Shown: piece by piece, positions 1-4,679 of the stretch
How positions within the stretch are numbered: the first letter of the stretch is position 1
Layout: the number at the start of each line of letters is the position of its first letter
DNA from: Pirellulaceae bacterium
Lineage (GTDB): Bacteria > Planctomycetota > Planctomycetia > Pirellulales > Pirellulaceae
Direction: 5' to 3'
Length of the DNA: 5,876 nucleotides
Assembly (NCBI GenBank): GCA_013002105.1
Contig: JABDKS010000229.1
Span: 1 to 5,876, forward strand
Translations under genes and position numbers: made by a program
Notes under the pieces: generated by a model
Database searches by the model: none
Told to the model about the DNA's origin: nothing
Seen by the model: the letters and a program-made list of their open reading frames with translations, nothing else

Positions 1-143
1 AAACCAAGAAGCCAATACAAACCCAGTGCCAATTAGAACTTACACCGATTAAGTGCCATTCGGTCCTGGCCTACGATTGATCCCACGTATTAAGTAAAAA
101 TGCTCTATCGCCCAAACGGCCAATGAAAGGTGACGCTGTCCAG
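1..143. other. 3' flank of the 517-aa gene, with repeat motifs but no gene
   Basis: This stretch lies downstream of the minus-strand gene that ends at 144. It holds no open reading frame I would support. It contains two adjoining repeat motifs at 50-74 (listed separately) and, next to the stop codon, a 24-bp sequence (124-147) shared with the end of the gene at 2532. The only hairpin at the stop codon is weak: CGCT at 134-137 pairs with AGCG at 146-149. It is followed on the minus strand by CACCTTTCATT, so it is at best a poor terminator. Confidence 0.5.
50..74. repeat. Composite interspersed repeat fragment (two motifs side by side)
   Basis: Positions 50-63 (TAAGTGCCATTCGG) are the exact reverse complement of 2280-2293, the left end of the MITE-like element at 2283-2457 plus three flanking bases. 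Positions 62-74 (GGTCCTGGCCTAC) are the exact reverse complement of 2021-2033, part of the hairpin motif at 2021-2042. Two distinct intergenic motifs from the 1.7-2.5 kb gap therefore recur here, overlapping by two bases. Both matches were read directly from the sequence. That they belong to genome-wide repeat families is inference. Confidence 0.6.
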
Positions 144-1697
144 CTAGCGACCACGATTGCCTTGCACGTCCGATGCACGCAGCGGGTTGAACGGGACGCC
201 GTTGGTGTTTTCGGAGGGTAAGCGGAGAGGATTGACGGGGATTGCCGTCAAGGTGCGTGATTCCCTTGGACGCTGGGGATCGGGTTGGGTCAAGGGAGTC
301 CGTGCGATGTTGTTGTCGCGTACACGGTTGTTGTCGCGCACACGATTGTTGTCGCGTACACGATGCTGTTTTGGCTTTGCGATCCCGCGGTCTTTACGGG
401 GTGCCGCAACGGGTGGCGAAGTAGATTTTGTCGCTTTTGGCGTCGCGTTCGGACCTGCCATTAGGGGACTTGATTGCGTCGGGGCAGACAACTGCGGCAC
501 TGCCAGCGATCGTGCGACTCGCTTGCGCACGGCGTTTTGTGGAGGCAGCGAGTCGATTTGTTTTGCAGCCGGTGCCGGCAGGGACTCGATGGCCGATTGC
601 GGTTGGTTCGTCGCGTCAGCGCCGCGCGTCGCCGCTTGGGCGATCGATTGCGGTGCGTCAATCATCTCGATCGGTGGCGTCGGCTGCATGTCGTCGATAG
701 CATCGATCACATTGCCAATCATGGGGGGCGGAACGAGAACGACGGGCATGATTTCGCCGTCATTCATCAGATGTTTCATCGCGAACATGCGACCATTGTC
801 GGCCCGCCGAAGCAGTCCTTCGCGATCAACGGCCTCGAACGAGAACGCGGCGTAGCCGCCCCGACCGACGACCATCAGACCATGTATTCCTGGTTTCATC
901 GAATTGAGTCGAAATTGACCCAGCGCGTTGGCGGTTGTCTTGCCAACCGGAACGCCGTCTTTGAAGACGACGACGGCAGTTCCTTGCAATGCACTGTGCC
1001 GCGACCGTCGGTTTACCAGTGAGATCAATTTGCCGTGCAAGGCGCCCTGTTTGCCCAGTTGGATTTGAAACTGAAACGATTCGCTGGTCAGCGATTCGGT
1101 CACCAATTCGTTGTCCAGCAGGTCAATTGACGCATCGTCACTGCGAGTCAAATTGTTTTGTGTGATCGTTTGCAGCTGGTCATGGGAGATTCGCATCATG
1201 GAAAGCGAAATCGGTTTTGGATCAGCAGTGGGCTGAAAGTCCAATGACATGGGATCCGCTGCGCCCTGTGGGGGCGCGTCGGATTCTCGGAACGAGAAAA
1301 CCATCGCCCCGTGGTATCGGTCGCTCTGCGCGATCACGGCATACGCACCCCTCTGGGCCTGATCAATCACGACGAGACCTTGCTCGTTCGCCTTGTATGA
1401 TCGGCTTTGGCCGCGCGGATCGATGACGGTGACCGTTGCATTGGCGATATGTTTCGCCGGTTGTTCGCCGTCTGCTTCCAACTGAATCAAAACGCGACGC
1501 TCTGCCGGCATGAACATCGCAACGTTATCTGCGGGCAGTTTTCGGGCATTCAGTTTCAGGTAGGGATCGATTGCCAGGTCATCGACGACGAATGACGATG
1601 CCAGCAGTGCCAAAACGACAAAGAAGGTTTGCAGGTAATAGGTTCGCATGGAAATCATCGGCGCTATGGATTGACTGGAACGGTCGTTCGAATCCAC
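144..1697 (-). CDS. Membrane-anchored or exported protein with two beta-rich regulatory-like repeats and a Pro-rich tail
   Basis: I do not recognise a named gene. The 517-aa product has a short polar N-terminus and then one hydrophobic segment at about residues 20-42 (YYLQTFFVVLALLASSFVV), which reads as a signal anchor or uncleaved signal peptide. Two related beta-rich segments follow, at about 81-138 and 235-290. Each has an 'A/T-V-V-V...D/G...AN..G' core and ends in an aromatic 'YxAxxFSF' strand, resembling carboxypeptidase-regulatory or CnaB-like folds. Residues from about 320 to 517 are rich in Pro, Ala, Ser and Arg and probably disordered. They include three tandem RVRDNN units (446-463) and two NPLR motifs (IPVNPLR at 486-492, VPFNPLR at 501-507). 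The start is GTG at 1697, supported by GAGGT at 1708-1712 on the minus strand, about 10 nt upstream; ATG codons at residues 14 and 17 are alternatives. It probably acts in the cell envelope or periplasm, by inference from the anchor. Its 834-bp upstream gap and lack of close neighbours suggest it is transcribed alone. Confidence 0.85.
   Translation of the reverse strand: MDSNDRSSQSIAPMISMRTYYLQTFFVVLALLASSFVVDDLAIDPYLKLNARKLPADNVAMFMPAERRVLIQLEADGEQPAKHIANATVTVIDPRGQSRSYKANEQGLVVIDQAQRGAYAVIAQSDRYHGAMVFSFRESDAPPQGAADPMSLDFQPTADPKPISLSMMRISHDQLQTITQNNLTRSDDASIDLLDNELVTESLTSESFQFQIQLGKQGALHGKLISLVNRRSRHSALQGTAVVVFKDGVPVGKTTANALGQFRLNSMKPGIHGLMVVGRGGYAAFSFEAVDREGLLRRADNGRMFAMKHLMNDGEIMPVVLVPPPMIGNVIDAIDDMQPTPPIEMIDAPQSIAQAATRGADATNQPQSAIESLPAPAAKQIDSLPPQNAVRKRVARSLAVPQLSAPTQSSPLMAGPNATPKATKSTSPPVAAPRKDRGIAKPKQHRVRDNNRVRDNNRVRDNNIARTPLTQPDPQRPRESRTLTAIPVNPLRLPSENTNGVPFNPLRASDVQGNRGR
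310..363 (-). repeat. 18-bp tandem repeat, three units, in frame
   Basis: Three consecutive 18-bp units (310-327, 328-345, 346-363) on the plus strand follow the pattern TTGTTGTCGCGYACACGR. Units 1 and 3 differ by one base, as do units 2 and 3. Read on the minus strand they encode RVRDNN three times, in the disordered tail of the 517-aa protein. Unit length is a multiple of three, so gain or loss of units keeps the frame. The near-identity at DNA level suggests recent slippage duplication. Confidence 0.9.
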
Positions 1698-1707
1698 TCA
1701 CGTCGCT

Positions 1708-1712
1708 ACCTC
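1708..1712 (-). promoter_or_regulatory. Ribosome binding site supporting the GTG start
   Basis: On the minus strand the sequence GAGGT lies 10 nt upstream of the GTG at 1697. It favours that start over the internal ATG codons at residues 14 and 17, which lack a comparable purine block at the right distance. The GTG directly follows an in-frame TGA (1698-1700), so the reading frame cannot extend further upstream without an interruption. Confidence 0.55.
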
Positions 1713-2020
1713 GGTTTTACGATGTGACGGACGGACGTAGTGGATTGGGTTTGTGAGGATTGCGTCGGGCAAACGGCTTGTGCGGGCGCGCACGGATTGA
1801 CCCGTCAGAGACAGGGCTCCACTGAAAGTCTTCCCTATGCACAAAGCGTGGCGAGCGAAATCACGCAGCAAGATCGCCAGAAACGAGGCCGCCGCGTGGG
1901 TGCGAGCGAGATTTCGGGCCGCAACAGGGTTTGAAAGAATGTTCAAGGTGAACGATCAGATCGCCGACAGCCGCCTGCGGAACCATCTCCGTTCAGATGG
2001 AGAGCATCGTTGCGTAGCCT

Positions 2021-2042
2021 GTAGGCCAGGACCAGTCCTGGC
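2021..2042. repeat. Hairpin-forming interspersed motif
   Basis: GCCAGGAC (2025-2032) and GTCCTGGC (2035-2042) form a perfect 8-bp stem around a CA spacer. The first 13 bases (2021-2033, GTAGGCCAGGACC) recur in reverse complement at 62-74. No T-run follows on either strand and no gene ends here, so a terminator role is unlikely. It reads as a dispersed palindromic repeat. Confidence 0.55.
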
Positions 2043-2091
2043 GGGCATTCGCAAAGCGATTGTGCAAACCGGCGCTGGCCAAGGGGCGGTA

Positions 2092-2156
2092 GAAATCGAG
2101 CCCAATAAGATCGAACCTATCGAGATCGAGCCCGTGGAGATCGGGCTTACTGAGAT
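2092..2156. repeat. Degenerate 15-bp tandem array
   Basis: Four 15-bp units start at 2092, 2107, 2122 and 2137, with a partial fifth from 2152. The shared core is GAGATCGAGCCC, with substitutions between units. Read on the plus strand the array would encode repeats like EIEPN/KIEPI/EIEPV/EIGLT, but the open frame carrying them has no other support. The units have diverged, unlike the near-identical 18-bp units at 310-363. One unit pair also forms a small stem, AGCCCG (2129-2134) with CGGGCT (2142-2147). Confidence 0.65.
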
Positions 2157-2271
2157 TTAGCTGGAATTCCGGCCTCGGATCTGATGCGCCGTTGCATGGG
2201 TGCCCGCTGAATATCTAGACAGCGCCATTTTGGAATCCGAGCGCTGTGTTTCCCGGTTCCACTAGCCGCAC

Positions 2272-2469
2272 GGCGCTAGCCGAATGGCACTTACTTCACT
2301 CTCCCGCTGGCGGGAGAGTCGGTCTCTCAGGACCGGAGAGGGCGGCTTGTTTTATTTGATCTTTCGTTTTTGGGCCAAGAACCCTCCCCGGCCGCTACGG
2401 CGTCCGACCCTCCCGCCGCGCGGGAGGGTGAATCAGAAATGTAAAGTAAGTGCCATTGGGCGCTAGCCG
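2272..2469. repeat. 11-bp direct repeat flanking the MITE-like element
   Basis: GGCGCTAGCCG occurs at 2272-2282, directly against the left end of the element, and again at 2459-2469, one base past its right terminal repeat. This arrangement is what a target-site duplication would give if the mobile unit were 2283-2458. The alternative is that GGCGCTAGCCG is itself a common repeat in this genome or part of the element, because its GCTAGC core is palindromic and a further CTAGCCG lies just upstream (2262-2268). Confidence 0.45.
2283..2457. mobile_element. MITE-like palindromic element, 175 bp, no coding capacity
   Basis: The ends are a perfect 14-bp inverted repeat: AATGGCACTTACTT at 2283-2296 and AAGTAAGTGCCATT at 2444-2457. 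Inside each end lies a strong hairpin. The left one is ACTCTCCCGC-TG-GCGGGAGAGT (2298-2319); the right one is ACCCTCCCGC-CGC-GCGGGAGGGT (2407-2429). The two arms also match each other imperfectly in inverted orientation (GGCGGGAGAGTCGG on the left, GGCGGGAGGGTCGG on the right), around an AT-richer centre near 2350-2375. No transposase is encoded, so any movement would depend on an enzyme supplied elsewhere. Size, terminal repeats and non-coding nature fit a miniature inverted-repeat element or a large REP-type palindromic unit. Copy number cannot be judged from one window. Confidence 0.6.
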
Positions 2470-2521
2470 CGGTTCCTTCCGAAAACAATCCCGGGAATCC
2501 CCATTGGCTGATGAAAAGTCG

Positions 2522-2541
2522 CGCTGCCCAGCTAGGCAGCG
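2522..2541 (-). terminator. Hairpin overlapping the stop codon, weak terminator candidate
   Basis: CGCTGCC (2522-2528) and GGCAGCG (2535-2541) form a perfect 7-bp stem with a 6-nt loop (2529-2534) that contains the TAG stop codon of the 247-aa gene. On the minus strand the stem is followed by CGACTTTTCATC, which has only a four-T run. The GC-rich stem and position support termination, but the short T-tract and overlap with the last codons make it weak. A related, less paired sequence surrounds the stop at 144. Confidence 0.35.
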
Positions 2542-3275
2542 ATCTTCCGCGTCAGCGGCGCGTGGTCGATCACCGCCGTTCGCGATGTGGGTGTATCGGC
2601 TTGGGGCACTGCGACCACGTCCAAACCATGTGCCATCGCCAGTGCTTCGATTCCACCGAACGCGATGGTCAAATACGCGAACAGTTCTGCAAACTCTTCG
2701 ATCATGGCTTTGGTCGAGTCAGCTTCGGCGATCTCGCTTATCCCAATCCACAGATCGGGTCGATCGAGCATTTGGCATGCCGTGCACAGATAGATACCAC
2801 CGAGGGCAAAAAGCGTGACAGCGGGTTGTCGGACCAGCCACATCGCATCGGGAACCACACGTCGCCGATCAATGATCAATGCGGTGATGGCGATCAAGAA
2901 TAGCGGCAGACCGATCACCCACTGATAGGCATCGTGAAACAACATTGCTTCGATCATCGAATCCGACTCACGTGCCGCCGCGTACGCGACCATCGTCGCG
3001 CACGTGATCAAGCCGGCGCGACCGCGGCGACAATGATAAGCCGCGTACAGCAGGCAGGCGGCTGCCAGGATGGCCAAATACACTTGGGCCGTTTCGACCG
3101 GACCATTCTCGGATCCAATGAACTGTGGACCCACATAGCCGACGCCCAAGAAGAGTGCTTGGAAAAGCACAAATGCGATGGCTGCGTAGCACGTCAGGCG
3201 AGCTGGGAATGACACCATTGCGTCAGCGTAGGTCCACGTTGGCGGCGGATTGTGTACGTCGTCGGCTTCTTCCAT
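2532..3275 (-). CDS. Six-helix integral membrane protein of unknown function
   Basis: I do not recognise a named family. The 247-aa product has a polar N-terminus and about six hydrophobic segments, at roughly 25-50, 61-80, 86-101, 116-136, 149-168 and 192-214, and ends in a polar tail. Charged or polar residues cluster at or inside membrane borders: E56-N57-G58-P59-x-E61 before helix 2, R102-E103-S104-D105 after helix 3, H114-D115 before helix 4, and E193-E194...E197 entering helix 6. That layout resembles a widespread uncharacterised bacterial membrane family with an E-x-G-x-x-E motif followed by an 'EE/RE-x-D' motif one helix later; this comparison is from memory and uncertain. The start is ATG at 3275 with a purine-rich GGGTAGAG upstream. 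The gene begins 109 bp after the glycosyltransferase stop, so co-transcription is possible. A transporter or membrane enzyme role cannot be assigned. Confidence 0.8.
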   Translation of the reverse strand: MEEADDVHNPPPTWTYADAMVSFPARLTCYAAIAFVLFQALFLGVGYVGPQFIGSENGPVETAQVYLAILAAACLLYAAYHCRRGRAGLITCATMVAYAAARESDSMIEAMLFHDAYQWVIGLPLFLIAITALIIDRRRVVPDAMWLVRQPAVTLFALGGIYLCTACQMLDRPDLWIGISEIAEADSTKAMIEEFAELFAYLTIAFGGIEALAMAHGLDVVAVPQADTPTSRTAVIDHAPLTRKIAA

Positions 3276-3312
3276 GAAACTCTACCCTGCAGAAATGATT
3301 CGCTAACAATTC

Positions 3313-3318
3313 ATTATC
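3313..3318 (-). promoter_or_regulatory. Possible -10 box upstream of the membrane protein gene
   Basis: In the 109-bp spacer, the minus strand carries GATAAT (3313-3318) about 38 bp before the ATG at 3275. No good -35 sits 16-18 bp further upstream, so the evidence is a single hexamer. No strong intrinsic terminator closes the preceding glycosyltransferase gene: only a short stem, GCAAA/TTTGC, is present near 3350-3360. Read-through from that gene is an equally good explanation for expression. Confidence 0.2.
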
Positions 3319-3384
3319 GGATTGACGCAGCGATAGAAAGAGCGAAAACGCAAACTTTGCCAGCATTGCGGTTGATGCCGACGC

Positions 3385-4347
3385 TCAGGTCGCCGATGGA
3401 GACTCGGACCAATGCCTCAGTTTCAGATCGTAGTGCCCTGCTTGGTCAGCCGGAAATTGCCCCGATTGCACGCGGGCGATGATCCGCGGCAATTCATTCA
3501 CAAATTCTGCTGAGTGAGTTTTGGCATGTAACGTCCACGCGTCAGGCGAACTCAAATCGGCACGAATGAAGCGACTGCTTTGCAGTTTTTGTGACACCAT
3601 CGTCTCCCAGCTACGTACCGGATCGTCAGCTGCATCGACGGAGCGATTTGACCTTGGCGGGTCATAGGCGGGTTCCAACGGCAGCAGCTTCGCCAATCGA
3701 CTGCGTTGGAGCAGAAACTTGCGGCTGGTGAAGGTCTTGAATCGGTAGTATCCCGGCACATTCTCACTCGCCGATTCGTCCACGAGTTCAAACTCGGCGG
3801 ATTGAAACAACGTGCCGTCTTTGGTCGGTGGGCCCGGCAGCGGCAACACAAACAAGACTTCGTCGCGCTGTTGGACCAACGAGATCGCGTCTCGGATCCA
3901 TGAATGTCCGCGACGTTGAAATAGCAGCATATCGCAGTCGAAATGGACCAAGTACTCCGTCTGACAGGATTCAAACTCACAGATCCAGGGCCACAGTGGA
4001 ACGCCCCGCGTGTCGCGCGTCTGCACAAAATCCTGGCCGCCATGTTTGTGTTGCAATCGACGATCGTGGCCGTATCCAATATCAAATTCGATCACACGGT
4101 CGATCCAGCCATCATCACAAAGTTGCTGCGCACACAGCTTCAATTCAGCAAGCGTCGCCGCGCCGGTCTCAGCGGCCCGCTCGGGCGGCGGCGGACTGAC
4201 ATCGATCACCAGCATCCGCTGTGCAAACGGATAATCACAAGCGGTTACCAAATGGGCCACGGTCAAAGGCAAGTACGCCACGTCGAATCGAGACGCCAAA
4301 ATAGAAAGCGTCACGCCATGTTCCGCTGTTTCACTCATGACAAACAC
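3385..4347 (-). CDS. Probable GT-A-type glycosyltransferase
   Basis: The 320-aa product is soluble-looking, with no signal peptide or membrane segment. 'HFDCDML' at residues 135-141 places D137-x-D139 after a hydrophobic strand, the usual metal and nucleotide-sugar site of GT-A glycosyltransferases. 'VTLSILASRFDVAYLPLTVAHL' near residues 12-33 fits the first beta-alpha unit, and 'RMLVIDVS' (44-51) fits the second strand. Further on, 'FTSRKFLLQRSRL' (206-218), 'SWETMVSQKL' (246-255) and 'WTLHAKTHS' (271-279), with H274 and H278, fit the acceptor side and a possible third metal ligand. Donor and acceptor are unknown; polysaccharide or glycan assembly in the cytoplasm is the family expectation. 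The listed start is GTG at 4347. ATG at 4338 (residue 4) is a credible alternative, and neither has a strong ribosome binding site. The upstream gene has its own terminator, so this gene needs a promoter in 4348-4615. Confidence 0.72.
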   Translation of the reverse strand: MFVMSETAEHGVTLSILASRFDVAYLPLTVAHLVTACDYPFAQRMLVIDVSPPPPERAAETGAATLAELKLCAQQLCDDGWIDRVIEFDIGYGHDRRLQHKHGGQDFVQTRDTRGVPLWPWICEFESCQTEYLVHFDCDMLLFQRRGHSWIRDAISLVQQRDEVLFVLPLPGPPTKDGTLFQSAEFELVDESASENVPGYYRFKTFTSRKFLLQRSRLAKLLPLEPAYDPPRSNRSVDAADDPVRSWETMVSQKLQSSRFIRADLSSPDAWTLHAKTHSAEFVNELPRIIARVQSGQFPADQAGHYDLKLRHWSESPSAT

Positions 4348-4440
4348 TCAAGATGGCCATCAAGCGCTGCATGAAACGGGGGCATCGTGTGTCGAAAGGA
4401 TCAGTCGCGGTGAATGCTGGATCTATCCAAGCTGATCAGA

Positions 4441-4455
4441 ATACTGGGGCAGTAT
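4441..4455. promoter_or_regulatory. Palindrome ATACTG-N3-CAGTAT, operator candidate
   Basis: ATACTG (4441-4446) and CAGTAT (4450-4455) form a perfect inverted repeat with a 3-bp spacer. On the minus strand it overlaps TATACT (4451-4456), which resembles a -10 box for the glycosyltransferase gene about 100 bp downstream. A dimeric repressor bound here would cover such a promoter. That role is inferred; the symmetry is directly visible. Confidence 0.35.
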
Positions 4456-4484
4456 AGTCGACACATACAGCAACTCGCTTGGTC

Positions 4485-4499
4485 ACGATTGTCAATCGT
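4485..4499. promoter_or_regulatory. Palindrome ACGATTG-T-CAATCGT with an embedded TTGACA
   Basis: ACGATTG (4485-4491) and CAATCGT (4493-4499) are perfect reverse complements around a single T. On the minus strand the palindrome contains TTGACA (4490-4495), the consensus -35 hexamer. The gap to TATACT (4451-4456) is 33 bp, too long for a standard promoter, and 17 bp downstream of TTGACA only a poor TGCTGT is found. The centre is 44 bp from that of the neighbouring palindrome, close to four helical turns. Confidence 0.35.
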
Positions 4500-4615
4500 T
4501 CGTCGCTTTGGGACTTGGACGGTTGGATGGGGATCGCATCGCGTTGATTTGCCATCGGGATCCGTCTAGTGTCCGATTGGAGCGATCACGGTGGGTGCGG
4601 GCGGGGCAACCGCGC

Positions 4616-4648
4616 AAACAAAAACGAGCCTGTCGAAACAGGCTCGTT
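4616..4648 (-). terminator. Strong intrinsic terminator with UUCG loop
   Basis: AACGAGCCTGT (4623-4633) and ACAGGCTCGTT (4638-4648) form a perfect 11-bp stem. On the minus strand the 4-nt loop is TTCG, and the stem is followed by TTTTTGTTT (4624 down to 4616, the first T bases doubling as the stem foot). It begins about 32 bp after the TAG stop at 4680-4682, so it ends the transcript of the gene to its right. The plus strand has only a weak trailing T content, so it is not clearly bidirectional. Confidence 0.92.
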
Positions 4649-4679
4649 GGTGTTTGAAAATTGCGATTGATACGGTTGG

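Larger units (their letters stand above)
1698..2531. other. 834-bp repeat-rich intergenic region, no convincing gene
   Basis: This gap separates the 247-aa and 517-aa genes. Short open frames exist on both strands (1698-1946 minus, 1837-2160 plus, 2284-2466 plus), but none has a ribosome binding site or protein-like composition, and two of them run through repeats. The content I can name is a small inverted repeat (CCATCT 1983-1988 / AGATGG 1995-2000), the hairpin at 2021-2042, the 15-bp tandem array at 2092-2156, an inverted repeat ACAGCGC 2219-2225 / GCGCTGT 2241-2247, and the MITE-like element at 2283-2457. The promoter of the 517-aa gene should lie near 1715-1950, but I see no clear -35/-10 pair. 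Confidence 0.6.
4348..4679. other. 332-bp intergenic region with terminator and palindromes
   Basis: No gene is apparent on either strand. From the right, it holds the intrinsic terminator of the 391-codon reading frame (4616-4648). Further left are two perfect palindromes (4485-4499 and 4441-4455), listed separately, that lie in the region expected to drive the glycosyltransferase gene. A short minus-strand frame begins at an ATG near 4360 (MAILSVCHE, then stop) and overlaps the glycosyltransferase start. It could be a tiny leader, but it has no ribosome binding site and is more likely chance. Confidence 0.5.

Noticed and set aside
310..363. Possible CRISPR array
   Set aside because: The 18-bp units are directly adjacent with no spacers, are in frame with a coding region, and no cas gene is nearby.
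157..855. 232-aa plus-strand open frame antisense to the 517-aa gene
   Set aside because: It is a shadow of the minus-strand gene, with Cys/Arg/Gly-rich low-complexity translation and no start signal. The minus-strand frame has an anchor segment and coherent domains.
1698..1946. 82-aa minus-strand open frame ending directly before the GTG of the 517-aa gene (TGA-GTG junction)
   Set aside because: Its start is a TTG without a ribosome binding site and its composition is Arg/Ala/Leu-rich with no recognisable pattern. The tight junction is tempting as translational coupling, but the downstream gene has its own GAGGT.
1837..2160. 107-aa plus-strand open frame ending in IEP-type repeats
   Set aside because: There is no ribosome binding site, it crosses the hairpin repeat and the 15-bp array, and the rest of the translation is not protein-like. 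It is recorded as repeats instead.
2284..2466. 60-aa plus-strand open frame (MALTSLSRWRESRSL...)
   Set aside because: It lies wholly inside the palindromic element and its translation is the typical by-product of CTCTCCC/GGGAGAG hairpins.
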